64,000 bases of DNA from contig CASEVE010000012.1 in NCBI GenBank assembly GCA_949291295.1, forward strand, positions 1 through 64,000. Reading direction: 5' to 3'. Below, piece after piece: positions 51,491 to 60,783 of this stretch. Each line of letters opens with the position of its first letter. Positions within the stretch are counted from its first letter, which is position 1. The position numbers and the translations under genes were made by a program. The notes under the pieces are model-generated. The model was not told the origin of the DNA. It did not search any database and saw only the letters and a list, made by a program, of their open reading frames with translations. This DNA is from an uncultured Olsenella sp. Lineage in GTDB: Bacteria; Actinomycetota; Coriobacteriia; Coriobacteriales; Atopobiaceae.

Positions 51491-54070
51491 TTAGCAGGTG
51501 GCACCGCCGATGACGGTCTTGTTGAGGATGGCGTCCTTGTCGATGGGCGCGGTCAGCAGCTTCTCCTGCACGTAGTCAAAGCCGAGGCGCGCCACGGTGT
51601 CGGCAAAGCGCTCGCCGCTCTCGCCCTCGTCGCGGAAGAAGAGGATCGCGCGCTCCACGAGGTCCATGACCTCGTCCTCGCTGGTGAAGATCTTGTCCAG
51701 CGCCTGGCCGTGCGCGACCTTCTTGCCCCAGCGACCGCCGATGTAGACCTTGTAGCCCGCAAGCCCCTCGGTCACGGCGCCAAACGGGCACGCGTCCACG
51801 CAACGGCCGCAGTGGTTGCACGCGGAGCCGTCGATCGTGATCTTGCCGTCCGGTCCGATTTGGGCGTCGCCCATCGGGCACGCCTTCACGACCTGGCAGA
51901 CCTTGCACGCACGGCACTTCTCGAGGTCGACCTGCGGCACGCGCTGGCCAACGATGCCCAGGTCGTTGAGGTCGGGCTTGACGCACATGTTGGGGCAGCC
52001 GCCCACGGCGATCTTGAACTTGTGCGGCAGGTCCACGCCGTGATAGCCCACGTAGAAGCGCTCGTGCAGCTTCTCGGAGAGGTCGAAGGTGTCGATCAGG
52101 CCGTACTGGCAGGTGGTTCCCTTGCAGCTCACAACCGGTCGCACCTTGGAGCCGGTGCCGCCGGCGTCCAGGCCGTGGTCCTGCAGGAAGGCGATGCACT
52201 CGTCGATCTTCTCGTACCTCACGCCCTGAATCTCCAGCGTGAGGCGCGTGGTCATCGTGACCTCGCCGGAGCCAAAGCGCTCGGCGGCCTCGGCCACGGC
52301 GCGCTGCTCGTCCACCGTGATCTTGCCGTTGCGCGTGATCACGCGGATGTTGAAGACGTCATCAAAGCGCTTGTCCTGCAGGCAGCCCAGACCCTTGAGG
52401 CGCTTGATCTCGGCGGCGGGGAGCTTCTTTCCGGCCGGCCGCGGCACGCGAACCTCGTTGAACGTCACGCCGCCCTCGAGCACGCGCGTTGCCGTGTAGC
52501 CGGCAGCCTTGAGGCGGTTCTGCGCAAAGTACCCGCGCTTGCCCTTGGCGCACACCAGCAGGAGCTTCTCGTCCTTCTCGTGACCGGGTAGCCCGTCCGG
52601 GCCAATCTTGGTGAGGTCCACCCACTCCGCGCCGGGAATCGTGGGCGCGGGCAGTACGTCAATGACGTGGTAGTCCGCGGCGGCGCCGGCGGCGTACTCG
52701 GCCGGCGTGAAGCTCTCGAGCTCGCCCGCGAGCTTGTTCTCCAGGATGTAGGCCGTTGTGACCAGCGGGTGGATGGCTGTCGAGAAGGGCGGTGCGTAGG
52801 AGAGGTCCATCAGGTCCAGGTCCTCCACGCGCGCCTTCTGGTAGAGCGCGGTTACGACCACGTCCACCACCTTGTCCACGGCGCCGGCGCCCAGCACCTG
52901 CACGCTGAGCAGACGGTGCGACGCGCGGTCCGCGATGAGCTTCACCATGAAGCTCGAGGAGCCGGGGTAGTAATGGGCCTTGTCGTCCACCACGGAGACC
53001 GCGCTCACCGGGTCAAAGCCCGCCTCGCGCGCCGCTGCCTCAGTGAGGCCGGTGCGGCCGCCGTTCAGCGTGGGCAGCAGGCGCACGACGCCGGTGCCGA
53101 GCGCACCGGGATAGGGCGTCGGCGTGCCCGTGAGGGTTCGGGCGATCGCGCGGCCGGCGATGTTGGCCGTCGAGCCCATGGCGCTCCAGAGCGGGTGGCC
53201 GGTAATGGCGTTTTTCACCTCGGCGCAGTCGCCGGCGGCGTAGACGTCCGCCAGGTTGGTGGCGCCAAACTCGTCCACGACCACGCAGCCGCGGTCGAGC
53301 TCCACGCCGGAGCCCGCAAGCCACGCGGTGTTGGGCCTAATGCCAATCGAGAGGATCACGAGGTCCGCCGGCAGCGTTCCCGCGCCGGTCTCCACGCCCT
53401 CGACCTTCTCGCCGCCCTTGATGGCCGCAAGCGGGCACGTCGTCATGACGCGCATGCCGGCCGCCTTGAGCTGGCGCTGCGCGAAGCCGGCCATCTCGGG
53501 GTCAAAGACGTTGGGGAGGATCTGCGGCAGCGCGTCGATCACCGTGACAGAGAGGCCGCGCGCGAGCAGGTTCTCGGCCACCTCCAGGCCGATGAAGCCG
53601 GCGCCCACGATCACCGCGCGGCGCGCCCCGGCGTCGGCGTAGTCGCGGATGGCCTCGGCGTCGTCGGGCGTGCGCACGGTGAAGACGCCGGGCAGGTCGG
53701 TGCCGGGGATGCTCGCGGGCACGATCGGCGAGGCGCCGGTGGCGATGACCAGCTTGTCGTACTTCTCGCCATGCTCGGAGCCGTCCTTCTCGCGCACCGT
53801 GACCTCGTGCGACGCGGCGTCGAGCGCCACGGCCTCCACGCCCGTGCGCACCTCCACGCCGGTGAGCCCCTCGTAGGCGGCCGGCGTGTTGACGATGAGC
53901 TCGCCGCGGGTCTGGATGTCCCCGCCGATGTAGTACGGCAGGCCGCACCCGGCGTAGCTGATGTCCTCGCTCTTGGTTACGACCACAACCTCGGCCGAGC
54001 GGTCGCACCGCTTGAGCTTGGCCGCGACCTTGGTTCCGGCGGCTACGCCGCCCACGATCAGGTATCTCAT
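51491..54070 (-). CDS. NADH oxidase/CoA-disulfide reductase-like, rhodanese, siroheme-type and ferredoxin fusion
   Basis: An 859-aa protein in four parts. Residues 1-~445 are an FAD/NAD(P)H disulfide oxidoreductase with GGVAAGTKVAAKL, redox-type cysteine in YAGCGLPYYIGG, and a dimerisation domain. Residues ~465-545 are a rhodanese-like domain with cysteine in LLVCAKGKRG. Residues ~560-735 resemble the sulfite/nitrite reductase fold, with a CX4C (CKGTTC) and CX3C (CPNMC) pair as for a siroheme-Fe4S4 site. Residues ~740-800 hold two 4Fe-4S motifs (CRACKVCQVVKACP, CNHCGRCVDACP). It could pass electrons from NADH to a sulfur or nitrogen oxyanion. CGGAGGAG precedes the start. Confidence 0.85.
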   Translation of the reverse strand: MRYLIVGGVAAGTKVAAKLKRCDRSAEVVVVTKSEDISYAGCGLPYYIGGDIQTRGELIVNTPAAYEGLTGVEVRTGVEAVALDAASHEVTVREKDGSEHGEKYDKLVIATGASPIVPASIPGTDLPGVFTVRTPDDAEAIRDYADAGARRAVIVGAGFIGLEVAENLLARGLSVTVIDALPQILPNVFDPEMAGFAQRQLKAAGMRVMTTCPLAAIKGGEKVEGVETGAGTLPADLVILSIGIRPNTAWLAGSGVELDRGCVVVDEFGATNLADVYAAGDCAEVKNAITGHPLWSAMGSTANIAGRAIARTLTGTPTPYPGALGTGVVRLLPTLNGGRTGLTEAAAREAGFDPVSAVSVVDDKAHYYPGSSSFMVKLIADRASHRLLSVQVLGAGAVDKVVDVVVTALYQKARVEDLDLMDLSYAPPFSTAIHPLVTTAYILENKLAGELESFTPAEYAAGAAADYHVIDVLPAPTIPGAEWVDLTKIGPDGLPGHEKDEKLLLVCAKGKRGYFAQNRLKAAGYTATRVLEGGVTFNEVRVPRPAGKKLPAAEIKRLKGLGCLQDKRFDDVFNIRVITRNGKITVDEQRAVAEAAERFGSGEVTMTTRLTLEIQGVRYEKIDECIAFLQDHGLDAGGTGSKVRPVVSCKGTTCQYGLIDTFDLSEKLHERFYVGYHGVDLPHKFKIAVGGCPNMCVKPDLNDLGIVGQRVPQVDLEKCRACKVCQVVKACPMGDAQIGPDGKITIDGSACNHCGRCVDACPFGAVTEGLAGYKVYIGGRWGKKVAHGQALDKIFTSEDEVMDLVERAILFFRDEGESGERFADTVARLGFDYVQEKLLTAPIDKDAILNKTVIGGATC

Positions 54071-54216
54071 GGCGTTCCTCTCCTCCGGCGCCGCCTCGCG
54101 CGGCGCACATAACCATCGTAGGCCCGCTGGGGCCGATTCCGAGTGAGATTTGTCGTCCGAGGGGCCTCTCTGGCGCTCATTGGCGGCCTCAGGCGATTGG
54201 TCTGTTCGCCGGGCCC

Positions 54217-54311
54217 AAAATTAACGGACATTGGTTTGCAGAAAACGACCATTCTCGAAGGAAAACCCCAGCTCACGATTTCCTGAAAGCCAGCCAATGT
54301 CCGCTATTTTT
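54217..54311. mobile_element. Diverged second copy of the AACGGACATTGG inverted repeat
   Basis: The left arm contains AACGGACATTGGTTTGC and the right arm GCCAGCCAATGTCCG. The innermost 7 bp of the arms no longer pair, but aligned to the 40357 copy the interior is again 35 nt and the total length identical. It lies in the 345-bp gap between the divergent oxidoreductase and NifX-like genes; the rest of the gap holds only their presumed promoters. Confidence 0.78.
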
Positions 54312-54415
54312 CCGACCCCTCGAGTATGTGAGAGAATGGCCACGTAAATCCCGAGCAAATTCCTGCGCCCGGGCACGGGCGAGCGCCCTTGCGGCGCCAA
54401 CGAGAGGAGAATCCC

Positions 54416-54778
54416 ATGAAGGTTGCCATTCCCACCCTGGGTAAGGGCGGTCTGGACTGCGAGCGTTCCGGCCACTTTGGCCACTGCGACTGCTTCACCG
54501 TGGTTGACGTGGAAAACGGCCAGGTCGGCGCCGTGTCCGTCATCGACAACCCGCCCCACGAGGAGGGCGGCTGCATGCGTCCCGTGGCGCTTCTCGCCCA
54601 GAATGGCATCGACGCCATCGTGGCCGCGGGCATGGGCATGCGCCCGATGATGGGCTTTGCGCAGGCCGGCATCACCGTTTACTTTGAGAACCAGACTCCC
54701 GGCGTCGGCGACGTCGCACAGATGGCCGCTGCCGGCACCCTTCCCGTCATGGGTGCCGAGCACGCCTGCCACCACTAA
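54416..54778 (+). CDS. NifX/NifB-type dinitrogenase cofactor-binding-like protein
   Basis: A 120-aa single-domain protein of the dinitrogenase iron-molybdenum cofactor family: MKVAIPTLGKGGLDCERSGHFGHCDCFTV at the start, with a conserved His/Cys cluster, and GMGMRPMMGFAQAGI in the middle. Outside nitrogen fixers such proteins bind metal-sulfur clusters; no nif genes are seen here. GAGAGGAG precedes ATG 54416. It is followed by the chelatase-like gene. Confidence 0.85.
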   Translation: MKVAIPTLGKGGLDCERSGHFGHCDCFTVVDVENGQVGAVSVIDNPPHEEGGCMRPVALLAQNGIDAIVAAGMGMRPMMGFAQAGITVYFENQTPGVGDVAQMAAAGTLPVMGAEHACHH

Positions 54779-54779
54779 C

Positions 54780-54806
54780 GTTACGAAGGGACAGTCCCTT
54801 CGTAAC
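54780..54806. repeat. Palindrome family, copy 6
   Basis: A perfect 27-bp palindrome (GTTACG variant) starting one base after the TAA stop of the NifX-like gene and ending 4 bp before the next gene's ribosome binding site. Confidence 0.9.
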
Positions 54807-54819
54807 ATTTGGAGGGTGG

Positions 54820-55545
54820 ATGGCGGATGCGCTGGTTATAGCCGGCTGTCTGTCTGGCGAGAAGGACGACGAGGGCGTCGCGGCGCTCGTGGAGGAACTT
54901 GCGGCGGCGGTCGGTGCGGACATGGTGGTCCGCGCTCGTACGGGCGGCCGGCCCGTGGGGGTCTCGCTGCCGGACGCGCTGGTTGGTCTGCGTCGCGCTG
55001 GTGTCCGCCGCGTGCTGGTGGTGACCACCCACGTGGCCAACGGCCGGCTGCAACGTGACGCTGCCGCCGCGGTGCGCGCCGCTGCCCCCTTCTTTGACGA
55101 GCTGCGCCTCGCCCCGCCACTCCTGGCCAGCGAGAAGGACCATGCCGCCGTGGCCGCCGCGCTCGATGAGGCACTGCCCGCACGCGCCGGGCGTGTCGTT
55201 GCGCTCGCCGGGCACCGCGGCGTCGAGTGCGAGGCGACGTTCGCGCAGCTTGAGGATACCCTCCGGGCGCGCGGCCGCACCGACGCGCTCGTGGACGCCC
55301 CCGACCGCCTTCCCGCGCGCGTTGCTCGGCGCTCCGAGGGCGCGGTTCTTCTCGGCCCGTTTTTGATGGCGCTTGGCCACCACGCACGCCACGACGTGCT
55401 GGGGCGGCTCGCCTCGACCCTCTCCGCGGACGTCTGGCCGCACTCCCTCGCCGAGCTGCCCGCCATCCGTGCCCTCGTTATCAAACATGCAATGATACGA
55501 AGGGACTGTCCCTTCGTATCATCCGCGAGAAAGGATTGCGCATGA
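54820..55545 (+). CDS. CbiK-like cobalt/iron chelatase family protein
   Basis: A 241-aa protein with the two-lobed class II chelatase pattern. VLVVTTHVANGRL holds a histidine in the position of the metal-binding residue, and VVALAGHRGVE and IKH hold others. CbiK enzymes insert cobalt or iron into sirohydrochlorin-type rings, which would fit the siroheme-type domain encoded at 51491, but the identity is weaker than for its neighbours. The reading frame runs through palindrome copy 7, so the last residues (MIRRDCPFVSS...) are element-encoded. The stop overlaps the next start. Confidence 0.6.
   Translation: MADALVIAGCLSGEKDDEGVAALVEELAAAVGADMVVRARTGGRPVGVSLPDALVGLRRAGVRRVLVVTTHVANGRLQRDAAAAVRAAAPFFDELRLAPPLLASEKDHAAVAAALDEALPARAGRVVALAGHRGVECEATFAQLEDTLRARGRTDALVDAPDRLPARVARRSEGAVLLGPFLMALGHHARHDVLGRLASTLSADVWPHSLAELPAIRALVIKHAMIRRDCPFVSSARKDCA
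55492..55522. repeat. Palindrome family, copy 7, inside a coding end
   Basis: A 31-bp CTG-centred palindrome inside the 3' end of the CbiK-like reading frame. The original stop was probably just upstream; the frame now continues 23 bp past the element to a TGA overlapping the next ATG. Confidence 0.9.
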
Positions 55546-56090
55546 AGCTTGTAATTGCCTCGGACATTCACGGTGCTGCGGACGCCTGCGCGCGGCTTAT
55601 GGCCGCGATCGAGCAGGAGAGCCCCGACCGCGTGGTCCTTCTCGGCGACCTGCTCTACCACGGCCCGCGCAACGATCTTCCCGCGGACTACGCGCCCAAG
55701 CGCGTCATCGAGATGCTCAACTCCATCGCCGACCGCGTGATCGCCGTGCGCGGCAACTGCGAGGCCGAGGTCGATCAGATGGTCCTTGCGTTCCCCTGCA
55801 TGGCCGACCACAACGTCCTGCTGGATCCCAATGCCCCGGGCGGCCCATACACGCTCTTCCTCACACACGGCCACATCTACGGCCCCGGCTATCACAACAG
55901 CGTGGATGCCTGGCCCGCGCTGCCGGCGCGCTCCGCCCTCGTCTACGGCCACACACACATCAAGGTAAGCGAGAAGAACGAGAAGCACGACGCTTGGGTC
56001 TTCAACCCCGGCTCGGTGGGCATCCCCAAGGACGGCTCGGCCAGCTACGGCGTCTACGAGGGCGGCCGCTTCGAGTATCGGCTGCTGTAA
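55542..56090 (+). CDS. YfcE-family phosphodiesterase
   Basis: A 182-aa calcineurin-like phosphoesterase with all metal-ligand blocks: ASDIHG, LLGDLLYHG, VRGNCEAE, LTHGHIYG and YGHTHIK. The order and spacing match YfcE, active on phosphodiesters in vitro; the cellular substrate is unknown. It is longer than the paralogue at 7163. Start ATG 55542 overlaps the stop of the chelatase-like gene. Confidence 0.92.
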   Translation: MKLVIASDIHGAADACARLMAAIEQESPDRVVLLGDLLYHGPRNDLPADYAPKRVIEMLNSIADRVIAVRGNCEAEVDQMVLAFPCMADHNVLLDPNAPGGPYTLFLTHGHIYGPGYHNSVDAWPALPARSALVYGHTHIKVSEKNEKHDAWVFNPGSVGIPKDGSASYGVYEGGRFEYRLL

Positions 56091-56091
56091 A

Positions 56092-56202
56092 CGGGCGGCC
56101 TCCGGACGGTTTCTCCGCCCAGTTCGTCCAGAACTCGCCCGTAGCTTCGGCGCGGGCGGCTCCCGGACGGTTTCTCTGCCCAAAACGTCCGAAACCTGCC
56201 CG
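56092..56202. repeat. Tandem pair of 50-nt hairpin units upstream of dnaK
   Basis: Units at 56092-56141 and 56153-56202 (period 61 bp) share about 80% of positions. Each has an outer CGGGC/GCCCG stem and an inner GGACG/CGTCC stem with a 16-nt loop in both copies. Stem bases are kept while the loops vary, which suggests a folded nucleic acid. The pair sits between the phosphodiesterase gene and the dnaK promoter. Confidence 0.7.
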
Positions 56203-56253
56203 AACTTCTCGCCGCCTTCGCCCCTCCGTGTCCCTAAATTGTGCGATTCAAGA

Positions 56254-56278
56254 AATCTAATGTGTGGAGACTTAGATT
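56254..56278 (+). promoter_or_regulatory. Dyad AATCTAA-N11-TTAGATT near the dnaK promoter
   Basis: A 7-bp perfect inverted repeat, followed by a TATAGA -10-like element at 56282. The position suggests an operator for the heat-shock operon. HspR normally binds the HAIR element (CTTGAGT-N7-ACTCAAG), which this does not match, so assignment to HspR is uncertain. Confidence 0.4.
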
Positions 56279-56381
56279 ATGTATAGAATCGTGACGCATG
56301 GGGGATAAACTCCACCGTACACAAGGAAACACGCGAAGGGGGCGGCGCCGAGCCGCCCCGCGCAAGCGAAGGAGAGCAACT

Positions 56382-58280
<1,899 letters not shown>

Positions 58281-58308
58281 TCCAAGCTGGCCGTACTAAC
58301 GGATCGAA

Positions 58309-58342
58309 CGGGGGGCGGCCACGGCTTCGCGGCCGCCCCCCG
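58309..58342 (+). terminator. Strong hairpin after dnaK
   Basis: CGGGGGGCGGCC pairs perfectly with GGCCGCCCCCCG around a 10-nt loop. There is no T-run, so partial attenuation or 3'-end protection within the operon is more likely than full termination. Confidence 0.6.
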
Positions 58343-58348
58343 TGCAGA

Positions 58349-58379
58349 ATGTTACGAAGGGACAGTCCCTTCGTAACAT
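58349..58379. repeat. Palindrome family, copy 8
   Basis: A perfect 31-bp palindrome (ATGTTACG variant), 6 bp after the dnaK hairpin and 11 bp before the grpE Shine-Dalgarno. It is 69 bp from the dnaK stop, so unlike most copies it does not touch a stop codon. Confidence 0.9.
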
Positions 58380-58401
58380 CCGAGAGTTTGAGGAGGGTGA
58401 C

Positions 58402-59130
58402 GTGAGAGTGCCCGTTGAGGTAGAGGACGAGAAGAACGAGGCCGTCGAGCCCGAAGCCGTGGAGCCCGAGCCCGAGCTTGACGAGGAGGCCGAGGAGCGC
58501 GCCCGCGTTGAGGCCGCCATTCGCGCCGGTGAGGAAGCCGCGGAGCGCGAGCTGGCCGCCGACGCCGGCAAGCTGCGCGAGGAGCGCGACGAGCTGCAGA
58601 AGAAGCTCACCGACGTCGAGGACCAGATTGAGTCGGCCAAGAAGGAGGCCGCAGACGCCACCGACCGCATGCTGCGCCTCCAGGCGGACTGGGAGAACTT
58701 CCGTCGCCGCACCGCCGCCGAGCGCCTTGCCGAGAAGGAGCGTGCGGCCGAGTCCCTGGTGTCCAACCTGCTGCCCGTGATCGACGACATCGAGCGCGCC
58801 ATCGAGCACGCCGGCGCAACCGACGAGAACGAGCAGCTCAAGCAGTTTGTCGATGGCGTCTCCGCGGTGCACACCAAGATGCTCGCGGTTCTTTCCAAGG
58901 AGGGCGTGGAGCCCATCGACCCGGCAGGGGAGGCCTTCGACCCGCTGTCCCACCAGGCCGTCGGCCGCGTGGAGGACAAGGAGGCCTACGACGAGACGGT
59001 GGCCCAGGTCTATCAGAAGGGCTACAAGATGGGCGACAAGGTCATCCGCACGGCCATGGTGACGGTGACCTATGGTGGCCCCAAGCGTCCCGCCGAGCAG
59101 GCGGACGACGCCGAGAAAAGCGAGGAGTAG
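58402..59130 (+). CDS. grpE: Nucleotide exchange factor GrpE
   Basis: A 242-aa GrpE: an acidic disordered N-terminus, a long coiled coil (~45-110), and the conserved RLQADWENFRRRT and PIDPAGEAFDPLSHQAV segments. It releases ADP from DnaK. The start is GTG 58402 after GAGGAGGG; an ATG at 58342 would read through the palindrome. Confidence 0.94.
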   Translation: MRVPVEVEDEKNEAVEPEAVEPEPELDEEAEERARVEAAIRAGEEAAERELAADAGKLREERDELQKKLTDVEDQIESAKKEAADATDRMLRLQADWENFRRRTAAERLAEKERAAESLVSNLLPVIDDIERAIEHAGATDENEQLKQFVDGVSAVHTKMLAVLSKEGVEPIDPAGEAFDPLSHQAVGRVEDKEAYDETVAQVYQKGYKMGDKVIRTAMVTVTYGGPKRPAEQADDAEKSEE

Positions 59131-59175
59131 CCCCGCGCTTCTCGCCGGGCAAATACGAGAGGAGGCTCGTGCGAC

Positions 59176-60147
59176 ATGGCAAATAAGAGAAGCTACTACG
59201 ACGTGCTGGGCGTGAAGCGCGACGCTTCCGATGACGACATCAAGCGCGCGTTCAGAAAGCTTGCCGCGAAGTACCACCCCGATGCGGGCGGAGACGAGCA
59301 GAAGTTCAAGGAGGTCAGCGAGGCCTACACCACGCTCTCCGACCCCCAGAAGCGCCGCGAGTACGATCAGCTGCTGATGTTTGGCGGCATTCCCGGCGCC
59401 GACTTTGGCGGCTCGGGCGGGCGCGGCCGCTACACCTACACCACCAACGTGGGCGGCGACTGGTCCGACATCTTCAACAACATGCGCAACGGTGACGGTG
59501 CCTTTGGCGGGTTTGACTTCTCGTCGATCTTTGGTGGCGCCGCCGGGGCGCGGGCCGCATCCAACCGCCCCACCAAGGGCTCTGACCTCACCATGTCCGT
59601 GGACGTCTCCGCGGAGGAGGCCTTCCGCGGCGCCACACGCAAGGCCACCTACCGTGTGCCCTCCACGGGCGAGGAGCAGACGCTCACCATCAAGATTCCC
59701 GCGGGCGCAGTGGACGGCGGCAAGCTCCGCTATCGCGGCCGCGGCGAGTATGGCACCAACGGCGGCGACCGCGGCGACCTCGTGATCACCACGCACGTGG
59801 CCGAGCACCCGCTCTTCAAGCGCGACGGCGCGGACGTGCGCATGGACCTGCCCATCAGCATCTACGAGGCGTCGCTCGGCGCCACGGTGGACGTGCCCAC
59901 GCCCGATGGCACCGAGGTGCGCCTTAAGGTTCCCGCTGGCACGCAGGACGGCAAGACCTTCCGCTTCCGCGACCTCGGCGCCCCCAACGTCAAGCGCAAG
60001 GGCTCGCGCGGCGCGCTCTACGTGACGGTTAGAGTGAAGGTCCCCACGATGCTCACTAAGAAGGAGCGTGATGCGCTCGAGTCCCTGCGCGACGCTGATA
60101 CGCGCGACTACCGCGAGGGGGTCAACCGCTATGGCATGCAGCGCTAG
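59176..60147 (+). CDS. dnaJ: DnaJ-type co-chaperone without zinc fingers
   Basis: A 323-aa J-protein with an N-terminal J domain (HPD at ~35), a Gly/Phe linker and two C-terminal beta domains that bind clients. The CXXCXGXG zinc repeats of classical DnaJ are absent, so it is a type II (CbpA-like) protein despite its place in the dnaK operon. It delivers substrates to DnaK. Confidence 0.93.
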   Translation: MANKRSYYDVLGVKRDASDDDIKRAFRKLAAKYHPDAGGDEQKFKEVSEAYTTLSDPQKRREYDQLLMFGGIPGADFGGSGGRGRYTYTTNVGGDWSDIFNNMRNGDGAFGGFDFSSIFGGAAGARAASNRPTKGSDLTMSVDVSAEEAFRGATRKATYRVPSTGEEQTLTIKIPAGAVDGGKLRYRGRGEYGTNGGDRGDLVITTHVAEHPLFKRDGADVRMDLPISIYEASLGATVDVPTPDGTEVRLKVPAGTQDGKTFRFRDLGAPNVKRKGSRGALYVTVRVKVPTMLTKKERDALESLRDADTRDYREGVNRYGMQR

Positions 60148-60610
60148 CGAGGAGAGGGAGCGAGAGGCCCGCGGCCAGTCCCGTGAGGGAAGAGACCGCG
60201 ACAAGCCCCTCTATATGATTAGTGTTGCGGCCGAGCTCACGGGCATGCACCCTCAGACCCTGCGCGTCTACGAGCAGAAGGGCCTGGTCACGCCCGGGCG
60301 CTCGCGCGGCAACACGCGCCTCTACTCGCAGTCCGACATCGAGCGGCTGAACCTCATCTCCAAGCTCACGGACGAGGGCATCAACCTCGCTGGCGTGGTG
60401 CGCATCCTCGACATGCGCGAGCGCATGCTCGAGCGCGAGGACGAGCTCGAGGACCTGCGCCGCCGCGTGCGCGAGCTCGAAGACGAGGTCCATGAGTACC
60501 GTATGCGCGAGAAGATCACCGCCCTCGCCCGCTACGACGAGAAGGGCAGCCCCGAACAGGTCATGCGTCGCCTTCTTCTTGGCGGCCCAGCCGACGAAAA
60601 CGAGAAGTAG
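60131..60610 (+). CDS. hspR: Heat-shock repressor HspR (MerR family)
   Basis: A 159-aa MerR-type regulator. [23 protein letters not shown] is the winged-helix DNA-binding part, followed by [10 protein letters not shown] and a coiled-coil C-terminus. HspR represses dnaK operons with DnaK as co-repressor. Placement at the end of dnaK-grpE-dnaJ is typical of Actinobacteria. The ATG at 60131 overlaps the end of dnaJ and has GAGGGG upstream. Confidence 0.93.
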   Translation: MACSASEEREREARGQSREGRDRDKPLYMISVAAELTGMHPQTLRVYEQKGLVTPGRSRGNTRLYSQSDIERLNLISKLTDEGINLAGVVRILDMRERMLEREDELEDLRRRVRELEDEVHEYRMREKITALARYDEKGSPEQVMRRLLLGGPADENEK

Positions 60611-60614
60611 CCAG

Positions 60615-60652
60615 GGGAGCGGAGCGCCGATAAGGACTCCGCTCCCGTTCTT
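60615..60652 (+). terminator. Terminator of the heat-shock operon
   Basis: GGGAGCGGAG pairs perfectly with CTCCGCTCCC around a 12-nt loop and is followed by GTTCTTTC, five bases past the hspR stop. Confidence 0.78.
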
Positions 60653-60783
60653 TCTCGCGCTCACCGGCAGAAACAGGCCGTTTGCCCCACCTTCCAGCCT
60701 GCTAAGCTGGATGTTGCCTGAAACTCCTTCAGTTAGGGATATTCGCGCGCCATGCCGTATGGCGCCAAGAAGGAGGAGAAAAC

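Noticed and set aside
58349..58379. CIRCE or HAIR heat-shock operator before grpE
   Set aside because: It is one of the eight general palindromes and does not match either operator.
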